Part shown: in pieces, positions 18,694-27,567 of the stretch | Numbering within the stretch: the first letter of the stretch is position 1 | Layout of the letters: the number at the start of each line of letters is the position of its first letter | Origin: Selenomonadaceae bacterium | Lineage (GTDB): Bacteria > Bacillota > Negativicutes > Selenomonadales > Selenomonadaceae | Assembly (NCBI GenBank): GCA_017554235.1 | Contig: JAFZIV010000035.1 | Span: 1-64,000, forward strand | Direction of reading: 5' to 3' | DNA: 64,000 bases | Notes under the pieces: generated by a model | Database searches by the model: none | Told to the model about the DNA's origin: nothing | The model's input: only the letters and a program-made list of their open reading frames with translations | Program-made: the position numbers and the translations under genes

Positions 18694-19931
18694 TTTTCGC
18701 GCATAACTATAGCATTCTCTACAGCTGAAAGTCCTGTGGAGAATTTTTTTAATGCCGCAACCGCCTCATCAAAACTTTCCGCTAAAACTAATTCTACACG
18801 ATTGCCCAAAAGTTTTTTCGCCTGTTGGAAAACTAATTTATAGTCGGGACTTGATGACACTAAAACATAACTTGACGCTAAATCCGAATGTGCCGCACCG
18901 ACAATTTCAGAAACAGACGGCGAAGATTCTTCACTGCCTGATACTAAAATTGACGCGCCCGAATTTTGCAACTTTTGCGCCTCGTCAGCATTTCGTGCAA
19001 CCGCCAATGCCGCAACTTTCATTAACGCATCATGAGCGGGCAAGACGTGACTTTCACTCATATTCGTAATTTTTACGTCGCGCAAAGGTCCCCAACCCAA
19101 CGCTTGATCTATCGCCTTGCCAACGTGATCCGTATGCAAATGAACATCAATCATTCCGCTGGTACGTTCGACGATTGAAAAACTGCTGAAATCTTTCATA
19201 CGCTGTTCAAATTCATAAACGTTAGCTTTAGAATTTTTTACGCGCAAATGCACACAATAAGGGCGCACTCTGTCTTTGCGCGGATCAGGCATATTTTTAT
19301 GCGTTCCTAATCCCAATGACAAACTTACGGCGGGCGATACAAAATTTCCGTCAAGCCCTTTTAAGCAACCTTTGAGAAAGCTAAACATTATATGCGCTCC
19401 CGCGTCATTATGTCCTGACTGTTCGACGGCTTCTTCACCTGTGCTAATCGCCTTTTCCAAAATTTCAGAAATGGGCATACCGTCACGAACTGCATGATAA
19501 GCACCTTTAGCAACCGCCTTTGCAACATATATGAAGGGACTTTCTTTTTTATCAGGCATAATCCTCTGCGCGTACAAAATTCCATATTGAAACGCCTTGC
19601 CAAATTCTGAACCCGTTGCCTCATACTTGCCGATTAAACCCGTAGCAATTCCGCGAAACATTTGAGCCAAAACTACGCCCGCATTTCCGCGAGCTCCAAA
19701 TACAGCCGCCGTTGCTACCCTCCGACTTAAGCCGCCGATACTGTCATCTTTCGCATCTGCCAGCGGCAAAACAGCAGCTCCCATCGTCCGCAAAATGTGC
19801 GTGCCGGGTAGAGTTCCCGCTCCTTCCTGCGAATTTATATTTTCATACTCCAACAAAAATTCACTGTATGCGCCGGAAACCATTCTCTTAAAATCTCCGC
19901 CCGTGATAACTTCTCTGCTTCCCGTCATCAT
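18690..19931 (-). CDS. FakA-like DAK2-domain protein lacking the catalytic motif
   Basis: 413 residues, resembling the fatty-acid kinase FakA/YloV family. The N-terminal GGDFKRMVSGAYSEFLLEYE aligns with the family start, and GARGNAGVVLAQMFRGIA matches the usual ARGNSGVILSQ motif. The C-terminal DegV/EDD-like part follows. The nucleotide/metal motif PxPDGDTGTN expected at about residue 40 is replaced by QEGAGTLPGTHI, so phosphoryl transfer is doubtful. Its stop overlaps that of the convergent ybbR gene by four bases. Possibly a regulatory pseudoenzyme. Confidence 0.8.
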   Translation of the reverse strand: MMTGSREVITGGDFKRMVSGAYSEFLLEYENINSQEGAGTLPGTHILRTMGAAVLPLADAKDDSIGGLSRRVATAAVFGARGNAGVVLAQMFRGIATGLIGKYEATGSEFGKAFQYGILYAQRIMPDKKESPFIYVAKAVAKGAYHAVRDGMPISEILEKAISTGEEAVEQSGHNDAGAHIMFSFLKGCLKGLDGNFVSPAVSLSLGLGTHKNMPDPRKDRVRPYCVHLRVKNSKANVYEFEQRMKDFSSFSIVERTSGMIDVHLHTDHVGKAIDQALGWGPLRDVKITNMSESHVLPAHDALMKVAALAVARNADEAQKLQNSGASILVSGSEESSPSVSEIVGAAHSDLASSYVLVSSSPDYKLVFQQAKKLLGNRVELVLAESFDEAVAALKKFSTGLSAVENAIVMREN

Positions 19932-19976
19932 TTCACCGCCTTTGTTAATGCGTAATTAAAAATTTATATCGATTCT

Positions 19977-20036
19977 GAATAAGTGAGGCGCACAAGGACG
20001 TTTAAACTTTTGCGCCAAAAGAAAAGTAGATTTAAA
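19977..20036. repeat. Partial copy of dispersed hairpin element
   Basis: GTGAGGCGCACAAGGACGT followed by TTTGCGCCAAAAGAAAAGTA. The same blocks occur at 54913-55018, where a G+C-rich hairpin separates them. Here the middle is missing. Confidence 0.65.
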
Positions 20037-20115
20037 AACTTAAATCTAAAAAAGGATTATTTTATATAATTCGCGAAATAAACCTAATAACCTTTTTAAG
20101 TGGAGGGAAAATTAT

Positions 20116-22686
20116 ATGCCCGAAATCGAATCTGAAGATAAAGTAAAAGATTCTGATGTTGTAACCGTTGACGCTGATAAAATTCCTGTTGTTGAAGAGA
20201 AACCTAAACGTACTCGTAAGAAAAAATCTGACGCGGAAGTTAGTCAAGATAAACCGCCTGCTAAAGAAAAACCTAAGCGCACTCGTAAGAAAAAAGTTGA
20301 CGCGTCTGCAGATAAAATTCCTGAAGTAGAAGAAAAAATCCCAGCCGTCGAAAATAAAATTCCTGTGCCTGAAAAAAAAGTTCCTAAGCAAAGTTATAAA
20401 AATGACGAACGCGAAAAAGTTTTTGCACTCGATATTGGGACGCGTAGCGTTATTGGTATCGTTGCTCTGCGCGATAAGAAGGGTAACCTTGAAGTTATCG
20501 CCACGACACGTGAGGAACATACTACCCGCGCCATGCTTGACGGGCAAATTCACGACGTGCCGCAGGTTGCTGAAGTTATCGAAAAAGTTCGTGACAAATT
20601 ATCAAGGGAAGTCGGACAGCTTACAAACGCCGCAGTTGCCGCCGCAGGTCGCGCCCTTTACACGATGACTGCTGATGTTGAAATGGAAATGCACGGCGTC
20701 ATAAGTGAAGAGCAACAAAGTAATTTGAATTTTACGGGCGTGCAAGTTGCGCAGTCAAAGCTCGTCGAATCAAATGTTATTGACGACAGGACAAGTTATT
20801 GTTGCGTAGGTTTTAGCGTTATCAGTTACGAATTGGACGGCGTTCCGCTGAAAATTTTGGTTGGACAACGCGGACGTCATGCTCGGGCGAAAATTATTGC
20901 AACATTTCTGCCGCGTCAAGTTATCGACTCAATGCAGACCGCTTTAAACTACACAGGAATGGAAATGCGTGCGTTGACTCTTGAACCTATTGCCGCGATA
21001 AATGTTTTGATTCCGCAAACTATGCGCCATTTAAATTTGGTGCTGGTAGATATTGGCGCAGGAACTTCTGACGTTGCCATTACGAAAAACGGCGCGGTCG
21101 TCGCTTATGGAATGGTGCCGATTGCCGGCGATGAAATTACGGAAGCTTTATCGCAAAAATTTTTATTGGACTTCAACGTTGCGGAAGCGGTTAAACGTAA
21201 AGCGGCGATGGGCGAAGGCGCAACTTTTTCTGACATTTTGGGCGAAGAATATAATTTGACGGCTGAAGAAATTGTAGCTCCGATTGCCGAAACGATTTCT
21301 ACTTTAGCAACGGCGATTTCAAATTCAATTATGGAACTTAACGGCGGTGAACTTCCTCAAGCTGTAATTTTGGTAGGCGGCGGTTCACTTACTCCTAAGC
21401 TTGCCGAATATGTTTCAGATTCGCTGAAAATTCCCGCGCAGAGGGTTAGAGTTCGGACGCCTGAAAATGTCGAAGGTATGACGAATATTCCTAAGGAACT
21501 TTGCAAGCCCGATGCCGTAACGCCGCTGGGCATTTTGAAAATCGCGTCGAGTAATACTTTGCATTTCTTGACGGTTTACGTTAATGAAGAGGAATACAGC
21601 CTTTTCCATTTCCGCGAATTAAATGTCAGTGACGCGCTTTTAAGTGCGGGAATACAACTTCGTAAATGGAATGGTAAACCGGGCTTAGGATTAATGGTCG
21701 TCATCAATGGCGAAAAGAAAATTTTTCCCGGCAGTATGGGGACAATAGCTAAATTGACGCTTGACGGTCAACCTGCGACGCTTGAAACGATTATTAAAAA
21801 TGACAGTCGCATTAAAATTGAACACGGCATTGACGGGCGCACACCTAAGCTTAGAGTTGCTGACGTTGTAACTGTTTCGCCGAATTTCTACGTAAAAATT
21901 AACGGCGTCGAAGAACCTGTCACGCCAAAACTTTTGGTAAACAATGAAGACAGTTTGCCCAATCGCCTTTTGCATGACGGTGACGAAATTGACACCAATT
22001 CACTGCGTACTGTCGGAGAAGTTTTGAATATCGCGGGCTATCCTCCTGAAGGGCGGCAGATTAATTACACGCTTAACGAGCAAAAATTTTTGTACAGTTG
22101 CGTGCCGAAAATTTCGCTTAACGATATTGAAACGAAACTTGATGAACCTGTTCGCCCCAATGATAGAATTGAATACATTGATTCGCCAAGCCCGAAGGTT
22201 GCAGACATTATCAGCTACATTGGCATTAATGCTTATATAAAAATTCATTACGAGGGGCAGGTAGTAAAAATTCCTACAATGTCAAGTCTTGAATTAAAAG
22301 TTAATGGGCGTCCGTCGAATTTGAATACGATTGTTGATGACGGCGCGGAAATTGTCTGCAAAAAAACTTCCCGCAAATCCGTAACCGTTAGTGACGCATT
22401 GCTTGCCGTGAAATTTAATCCGCCTAATCCTAAAAGCCGCTTGAGTTTTGAAATTCGGTTAAACGGTCATCCCGCAGATTTTACAGATTCGGTTACGGAA
22501 AATGACAAATTAGAAATTGTTTTGCGTACACCAGAAGGCAAGGAAATTTCCTCGTCTAACAGCTTGAAGGCGGCGTTGAAAGAATTTGATGAATTGTCAT
22601 CAAGTTTGCCGTCAAACAGCACACCAATGCGTGAGCTTAAGACGCAACGCAAGCTTACCATTCAAGATTTTATTCGCAACGATTGA
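20116..22686 (+). CDS. Enlarged FtsA-like actin-fold protein
   Basis: 856 residues, about twice the size of ordinary FtsA. Residues 1-95 are a Lys/Pro/Glu-rich tail with three KPKRTRKKK-like units. Residues about 97-475 form an FtsA-type ATPase: phosphate-1 VFALDIGTRSVIGIVAL, phosphate-2 LVLVDIGAGTSDVAITKNG and the adenosine motif VILVGGGSLTPKLAEYV. The remaining ~380 residues hold repeated beta-rich units (KVNGRPSNLNTIVDDGAEI; LDGQPATLETIIKNDSRIKI). No C-terminal amphipathic helix of the FtsA type is obvious, and ftsZ is not adjacent. A divisome or cytoskeletal role is inferred. Confidence 0.85.
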   Translation: MPEIESEDKVKDSDVVTVDADKIPVVEEKPKRTRKKKSDAEVSQDKPPAKEKPKRTRKKKVDASADKIPEVEEKIPAVENKIPVPEKKVPKQSYKNDEREKVFALDIGTRSVIGIVALRDKKGNLEVIATTREEHTTRAMLDGQIHDVPQVAEVIEKVRDKLSREVGQLTNAAVAAAGRALYTMTADVEMEMHGVISEEQQSNLNFTGVQVAQSKLVESNVIDDRTSYCCVGFSVISYELDGVPLKILVGQRGRHARAKIIATFLPRQVIDSMQTALNYTGMEMRALTLEPIAAINVLIPQTMRHLNLVLVDIGAGTSDVAITKNGAVVAYGMVPIAGDEITEALSQKFLLDFNVAEAVKRKAAMGEGATFSDILGEEYNLTAEEIVAPIAETISTLATAISNSIMELNGGELPQAVILVGGGSLTPKLAEYVSDSLKIPAQRVRVRTPENVEGMTNIPKELCKPDAVTPLGILKIASSNTLHFLTVYVNEEEYSLFHFRELNVSDALLSAGIQLRKWNGKPGLGLMVVINGEKKIFPGSMGTIAKLTLDGQPATLETIIKNDSRIKIEHGIDGRTPKLRVADVVTVSPNFYVKINGVEEPVTPKLLVNNEDSLPNRLLHDGDEIDTNSLRTVGEVLNIAGYPPEGRQINYTLNEQKFLYSCVPKISLNDIETKLDEPVRPNDRIEYIDSPSPKVADIISYIGINAYIKIHYEGQVVKIPTMSSLELKVNGRPSNLNTIVDDGAEIVCKKTSRKSVTVSDALLAVKFNPPNPKSRLSFEIRLNGHPADFTDSVTENDKLEIVLRTPEGKEISSSNSLKAALKEFDELSSSLPSNSTPMRELKTQRKLTIQDFIRND

Positions 22687-22698
22687 AAGGAAAATTTT

Positions 22699-24027
22699 AT
22701 GGTTCAAATTTATTACGGTGTTAAAAATAAACCTCGACATTCCGTAATTGAAAACATCACTACCTCTTCCGACCAAAAATTTAACGACAGCATGATTCAT
22801 GTTTGTTTTGGTCTTTACGACAAAGACGGTCGTTATTCCAAATTTACGGGGACTGCTATGTTGTCAATTTTTGAAAATACCACTTCAAAAATTACGGTAC
22901 ACATTTTGCACGACAACACTTTAACGCAGGATAATCGTGATAAATTTATTTACCTTGCGGGATGTTACGGACAAACTATCAAATTCTACAACGTTGGGGA
23001 AATCTGCGCAGAAAAAATCAAAACCTTTAAAGAGAAAATTCCGGCAATTAATTCGGCTAGAGTCACTATCGGAACACTGTACAGCCTTTTAGTTTCAGAA
23101 GTTATTCCAAATGATATAGAAAAAATTCTTTATATTGATTCAGATATGATAGTCAACCTCGATATAAATGATTTGTGGCAAATAAAATTTGGCGATAAAT
23201 CGATTGCATCCGTTCCTGAATGTGAAGCAGATACTGTATTTTTTAAAAAAGTTTCGAAGTTACATTACCTTATAAATGAAAAAATCGTAACCTACGAAAA
23301 TTATTTTAACGCAGCTATCATTTTTATGAATTTGAAACGTCTTAGGAATGAGCAGGAAATCTTATCTAAAGGTATAAAGTGGCGGATAGAGCATTCTCAA
23401 TGTATTTGCTTTGACCAAGACATTTGGAATTACTGTTATGCAAATGATTATGTACATCTTCCGAATCGTTTTGACAGATTTGTAACCAGCGAGCGTGCAG
23501 AAAAGCAACCTATAAGAGATGTAATTTATCATTTTACGGGACCGAATCCGACGTTGGATTTTAGCGATGAACTTAACAGACTTTACTTTCAATATTTTGC
23601 TAAAACTCCTTGGTTTACGAAAGACATTATTAAAAGATTAGGTGAAAGCGTTAAAAAAATTTTAACAGAAAAAACTGCGGAATTAAGAATTCTTGCTTTG
23701 CAGATGACTACATTAATGTCAGGAAAAACACGCGCATTTTTTATACCGGCGAACACTTTAGATATTGTTAAAATTGTTTTTAAAATTAAAGAATACGAAG
23801 ATATAATTCAGGAGAATCAGGAATCATATAATGATTTATTAGAATCAATGGAATCATCTCGTGATAAAAAAGTTTTCTTCATACTTTTTGAAGATTATTA
23901 CAAACTTCGTGAGATATTGATACAAGCGGGATTTGTCGAGGGATGCGACTTCATTAACGCAATGATGTTTCTGCCGGACACAAACGGCGTAGAGCTGAAT
24001 ACTTATGAATTGGTTAGGAATATGTGA
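22699..24027 (+). CDS. Family 8 glycosyltransferase
   Basis: 442 residues. The GT8 GT-A domain spans about residues 35-300, with ISxFENTTSKITVHILHDN-like start, the metal site ILYIDSDMIV, NAAIIFMNLKRLR and the late His in IYHFTGPNPT. The ~140 C-terminal residues are a helical extension not assigned. It is probably involved in lipopolysaccharide or protein glycosylation. It overlaps or abuts the next glycosyltransferase gene, so the pair is co-translated. Confidence 0.93.
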   Translation: MVQIYYGVKNKPRHSVIENITTSSDQKFNDSMIHVCFGLYDKDGRYSKFTGTAMLSIFENTTSKITVHILHDNTLTQDNRDKFIYLAGCYGQTIKFYNVGEICAEKIKTFKEKIPAINSARVTIGTLYSLLVSEVIPNDIEKILYIDSDMIVNLDINDLWQIKFGDKSIASVPECEADTVFFKKVSKLHYLINEKIVTYENYFNAAIIFMNLKRLRNEQEILSKGIKWRIEHSQCICFDQDIWNYCYANDYVHLPNRFDRFVTSERAEKQPIRDVIYHFTGPNPTLDFSDELNRLYFQYFAKTPWFTKDIIKRLGESVKKILTEKTAELRILALQMTTLMSGKTRAFFIPANTLDIVKIVFKIKEYEDIIQENQESYNDLLESMESSRDKKVFFILFEDYYKLREILIQAGFVEGCDFINAMMFLPDTNGVELNTYELVRNM

Positions 24028-24032
24028 TTAGC

Positions 24033-25040
24033 ATGAAAATTTCTGTTTGTTACATTGTTAAGAATGAAGAAAAGAATTTGCGGCAATCTCTTGAAAGTTT
24101 GAATAATGCCGCTGATGAAATTATTGTCGTCGATACCGGTTCGACTGATAAAACTTTAAATGTTGCTGAAAATTTCGGGGCAAAAATTTTTAATGAAACT
24201 TGGCAAGATGATTTTTCCGCACCTCGTAATGTTGCACTTAGTCACGCAACGGGCGATTGGATAATTTTTTTGGATGCGGACGAATATTTTACGGAAGATA
24301 CTTCTAAAAATATTCGGATTGTGATTGAAAAATTCGACAAAACCAAAATGAATGGTTTGCTGACTTATCTTGTCAACGTTGATGAAGACAAAGATAATCA
24401 AATTCTTGACTCAACTTTCCTTTTGAGGATTTTCAGAAATCTGCGCGGGCTTGCCTACGTCGGTAAAATTCATGAAGAGTTACGTCTTAACGGAAAAGAA
24501 TTGACGAACTTATTTGCGTTGCCTCCAAAATTTTTAACTTTAATTCATACCGGTTACTCCGATTCTCTGAATAAGTCAAAGGCGAAACGTAATTTGAAAA
24601 TGCTTTTATCTGAAATAGAAAGTACAGACGAGCCGCAAAAATTTTATGGCTATATCGCACAATGTTATAACGGGCTTGATGATTTTAAGAAAGCGAAAAA
24701 ATATGCCAAACTTGACATTGAGTTTGGAGCAAATCGTTCAACTTTTTCAAGCAGTTCATACAGGATTTTGTTAGACATTTTGTCACGCGATAAATCAAAA
24801 CTTCATAAGCGCACAAAAATAGCCCGACAAGCCGCAGAAAAATTCTGTGACCAGCCGGACTTTCACGCCGAGCTTGCTGAATGTCTTGCCGCGCAGGGTA
24901 ACATCGAATCAGCTATTGAATCAATGACGACTGCACTTGAAAAATATAAAACCTACAACGGCATTGAGACTTCCATATTTAACGATGAACTTGCTATCGT
25001 TGCAAGAGAGCGTATAAATTCTTGGCGTGCAATGCTTTAA
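24033..25040 (+). CDS. Family 2 glycosyltransferase with TPR-like tail
   Basis: About 335 residues. The GT2 domain (about 1-210) is of the SunS/WaaE-like type: ISVCYIVKNEEKNLRQSLES, EIIVVDTGSTDKT and metal-binding IIFLDADEYF. The C-terminal ~120 residues are helical repeats with TPR character (YIAQCYNGLDDFKKAKKYAK). ATG 24033 is used; GTG 24024 is possible and would overlap the preceding gene's end. It pairs with the GT8 gene upstream. Confidence 0.93.
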   Translation: MKISVCYIVKNEEKNLRQSLESLNNAADEIIVVDTGSTDKTLNVAENFGAKIFNETWQDDFSAPRNVALSHATGDWIIFLDADEYFTEDTSKNIRIVIEKFDKTKMNGLLTYLVNVDEDKDNQILDSTFLLRIFRNLRGLAYVGKIHEELRLNGKELTNLFALPPKFLTLIHTGYSDSLNKSKAKRNLKMLLSEIESTDEPQKFYGYIAQCYNGLDDFKKAKKYAKLDIEFGANRSTFSSSSYRILLDILSRDKSKLHKRTKIARQAAEKFCDQPDFHAELAECLAAQGNIESAIESMTTALEKYKTYNGIETSIFNDELAIVARERINSWRAML

Positions 25041-25045
25041 AAATT

Positions 25046-25080
25046 TTGGTTATCCCTTCCGATTAGAGGGGATTTTTTAT
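25046..25080 (+). terminator. Terminator after the glycosyltransferase pair
   Basis: ATCCC(TTCCGATTAGA)GGGGAT stem followed by TTTTTTATTTT on the plus strand, between convergent genes. Confidence 0.7.
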
Positions 25081-25421
25081 TTTGATTTTATAATCAGCGC
25101 GATAAATTTTAAATTTTCGTCCCCAATGGCTTCAATTCCGTGCGATTCGCCGTCCGCGCAGAAAGTTGTATCGCCCGCCTTAACTTCGTAAGTTTTTTCG
25201 TTATCAGTATAAAGAGCTTTTCCGCTCAAAATGTGATAAGTTTCAGTGTTACCGTTGTGCGTATGGTTACCGATTGACGAACCGGCAGGAATTACGACGC
25301 TGGCAAACATTTGACAACCGTCATTGGGATAATTTGCCGGAAGAAGATGCGTTATATAAATTTCACCTTTTCCACCGGCTTTATTTTTTGCCGTAACTGT
25401 TTTACTTTCAATAGTAGGCAT
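25077..25421 (-). CDS. Cupin-domain protein
   Basis: 114 residues, a single beta-barrel cupin. The metal-site motif is GSSIGNHTHNGNTETYHILS (cupin motif 1 with two His and a Glu), and motif 2 is TTFCADGESHGIEAIG. ATG 25421 follows AGGAG. The substrate is unknown; such small cupins include isomerases and regulators of sugar metabolism. Confidence 0.9.
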   Translation of the reverse strand: MPTIESKTVTAKNKAGGKGEIYITHLLPANYPNDGCQMFASVVIPAGSSIGNHTHNGNTETYHILSGKALYTDNEKTYEVKAGDTTFCADGESHGIEAIGDENLKFIALIIKSK

Positions 25422-25437
25422 AAATTTCTCCTGAAAA

Positions 25438-26097
25438 TTAAATAAGTTCGCTGACAATTTTGTTGATGTAACCGTCGCGGGCTATAAAAGTATATTTGCG
25501 CGTCTTATTTTTATTAAAGTATTTGTAATCTGCGCCATTGCTCTTTACGTCAACTTCATCAGCTGTTGCATAAGTGGTATTTAAAATTACATCTTTCATA
25601 TCGACGGCAACACCTTCAGGCGTAACAATTTCGCCGCTGATAACGCTAATTTTTTTAACAATATTTGTCGCGCTGTCAACCTCAACCGTCAAGCCGTTAT
25701 CAAAAGTAAAAAAGTCTCCGCGATCAATCGGTTCGCCGAAAAATGCAACCATTTTGCTGAACGCAATGCCCGGCAATACTCCCGCAAGCGTAATGTCACG
25801 AGAAATGCTGAACAATTTTGTAGACGCATCAATAATGTCAACGTTTTCCTGTACAGCAGACGGAGCAACGGCTGCAGCAACGGTTGGAGTTGCTGAAGGT
25901 TTAGGAGGCGGAGCCGCCGGAGGTTTAACTGACGGTTTAGCCGATGAATTATTTTGAGCTTCGTTGGCAGCCTTATTACTCTGATTAGCAAGTGCCGCCG
26001 CTATGCCCGACAATCCTGTTTTCTTCGGAGCTTCTTCAGTTTTTTTGCCCTGATTTGCAAGTGCATCTGCAATACCTGACAATCCAAATTTTGCCAT
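25438..26097 (-). CDS. Hypothetical protein with GLSGIA(D/A)ALANQ repeats
   Basis: 219 residues, not recognised. The N-terminus has two copies of a 13-residue unit (GLSGIADALANQGKK and GLSGIAAALANQSNK). A Pro/Ala linker follows (about 60-85: SVKPPAAPPPKPSATPTVAA). The C-terminal ~125 residues look like a small beta-rich domain (VAFFGEPIDRGDFFTFDNGL). There is no signal peptide, so it is probably cytoplasmic. It ends 16 bp before the cupin gene and is likely co-transcribed with it. The amphipathic repeats suggest a short docking motif; this is an inference. Confidence 0.75.
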   Translation of the reverse strand: MAKFGLSGIADALANQGKKTEEAPKKTGLSGIAAALANQSNKAANEAQNNSSAKPSVKPPAAPPPKPSATPTVAAAVAPSAVQENVDIIDASTKLFSISRDITLAGVLPGIAFSKMVAFFGEPIDRGDFFTFDNGLTVEVDSATNIVKKISVISGEIVTPEGVAVDMKDVILNTTYATADEVDVKSNGADYKYFNKNKTRKYTFIARDGYINKIVSELI

Positions 26098-26178
26098 AAA
26101 AACTTCTCCTTTTCAATTTGAATTCAATGTGAATATTACAAAAAATTTTAATAAATTGCAAGCAGATTTTTAATCAGA

Positions 26179-26616
26179 TTATTCTATCAATGGTGTCATT
26201 GCCGATTCTGTTAAAAGTTCGTTCGTCTGTTTGAGAGTGTAGCATTTATTTAACGCAAAAATTATTACGGCGTCCCAATCGTCTTTCGCGTAAAGTTTTT
26301 TGGCATTAGCATAATATAAAAGTCGGTTAGTTTCCTGCACAGAAAGTTTCATTGCAAAGGCAAGAGCTAAAATTTTTTGACGGGAATTATTTCTTTTTTC
26401 GCCTGAAAAAATTTTATAAGCATAATTTCCAATCTGCGAATTTTTTACGACTTCCGCTTTTTCAAGATTTTTATCAGCAAGAAGAAAATTTAAGTATTCT
26501 GCAAGCGTAAAGTCCGGAAAATTTTCTTCGTTATCCACCAAAAATTTTTTTAACTCTTCTTTAGTATTTGCGTTTATAATTTCGTTTTCCATTTCGGTGG
26601 TATCTTTATTTATCAT
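26179..26616 (-). CDS. HTH protein of the type found beside Ser/Thr kinases
   Basis: 145 residues. The layout matches small Firmicute proteins usually encoded next to Hanks-type Ser/Thr kinases: TLAEYLNFLLADKNLEKAEV, IGNYAYKIFSGEKRNNSRQK, then ALAFAMKLSVQETNRLLYYA and DAVIIFALNKCYTLKQTNELL. The central part looks like an Xre-like helix-turn-helix. ATG 26616 follows GGGGAGA. No kinase gene is adjacent here. Family recognition rests on memory of similar proteins, so it is less certain than an enzyme call. Confidence 0.6.
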   Translation of the reverse strand: MINKDTTEMENEIINANTKEELKKFLVDNEENFPDFTLAEYLNFLLADKNLEKAEVVKNSQIGNYAYKIFSGEKRNNSRQKILALAFAMKLSVQETNRLLYYANAKKLYAKDDWDAVIIFALNKCYTLKQTNELLTESAMTPLIE

Positions 26617-26639
26617 TTTTTCTCCCCTCGAGGTGGATA

Positions 26640-26929
26640 ATATTTGAATTTAAATTTTATAAACAAAAATAATGATATAGGACAATCTATGAATAACCGA
26701 CTTATGAAGCAGGAATGACAGACCACCTTTAGGATGTGGCTGAAGCTTAGTTTTCAGTTCCGTTATCAGTAAATCAATTAGTCCCACAAGCAATTCGGGA
26801 AAGACACTATAACGTTATGTTAGGTGGTTGTAGTAGAAGTAAAAAGTAGTTCGAAAATTTATACAATCGGATAGAGTGGTGTAGTACACCGGAGAGTTTA
26901 TCCTCTCAGATGTGTTTGCTTAGCTTTTT
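26640..26929. other. ORF-free stretch with possible TnpB-type right-end relic
   Basis: No gene. GAAGCAGGAATGACAGACC followed by the stem CCAC-CTTTAGGAT-GTGG (about 26708-26752) resembles the right end of an IS200/IS605-type element. A stem GAGAG-N-CTCTC lies near 26892-26908. No intact structure of a known RNA was recognised. Confidence 0.35.
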
Positions 26930-27437
26930 TGACTATGGTAAATGCAACTATTTGTTAAATCCAATTTTTCATAAAGCTGATGAACACTTTGACTGTCGTG
27001 TACATTCCCCGCTACCACTTCATATCGCAAGCTGTTTGACTGCTATAGGCAGAACAACGTTCGTGTTCACCTTTGACGAAAAGTCCGCTGTCGGGGGTCT
27101 ATTGTTGAAATTTTGTTCTCCACCTCGCAGTGTCGAAAAGAAATTTTTTACCTTCCGAAAGACGTTGCGCGTTTATTTCATTCTTATATGAGTAGAGACG
27201 ATAAAAATCTCACTTGCGTCCACATATCCTCCTGACTTTTGAATATCCGCGTGAAAATATCGCTGTCAGCAAACCTTCGCACATAATTTTTTCCGAAAGT
27301 TGAAAATCCGAACAAATATTGAATGAAGACAAGCTTATGGGGTCAATGCTGAGACGATCTTTGTCGATGTATAAATCTTATATTTCGTCATCGTCATATT
27401 TTCCTTTTGAAGTTGCCCGTCTTTTCTGCGATACATA
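26930..27437 (-). pseudogene. Relic of an IS1182-type transposase
   Basis: A start with a strong Shine-Dalgarno (GGGAGG then ATG at 27437) reads MYRRKDGQLQKEN, the kind of N-terminus seen in IS1182 transposases. Further down, in other frames, come SGLFVKGEHER and VVAGNVHDSQSVHQLYEKL, which match the DDE-domain signature of that group (typically TAGNVHDS...LYE). Several frameshifts and stops separate the pieces, so the gene is dead. The left end of the element is not resolved. Confidence 0.6.
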
Positions 27438-27500
27438 AAAAAACCTCCCTATTGAGATTATACTCTACCGAGAGATTTTTTCCTTTTTGTCTACAGTCTG

Positions 27501-27542
27501 AGGTCTGTAACTCGTATTGAGTAACAGACCTAATTTTTTTTT
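27501..27542 (+). terminator. Strong plus-strand terminator without a plus-strand gene
   Basis: AGGTCTGTAACTC-GTATT-GAGTAACAGACCT is a 13-bp stem with one mismatch, followed by nine T on the plus strand. The neighbouring genes on both sides are on the minus strand. Confidence 0.75.
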
Positions 27543-27567
27543 CCAGCTTAGCTAAAAATTTTTAGAA

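Noticed and set aside
26690-26900. RNase P, tmRNA or 6S RNA in the ORF-free stretch
   Set aside because: None of the conserved core motifs of these RNAs was found; the hairpin fits an IS200/IS605-type end better.
26910-27191. 93-residue plus-strand frame
   Set aside because: No ribosome site and it overlaps the antisense IS1182-type relic; composition looks non-coding.
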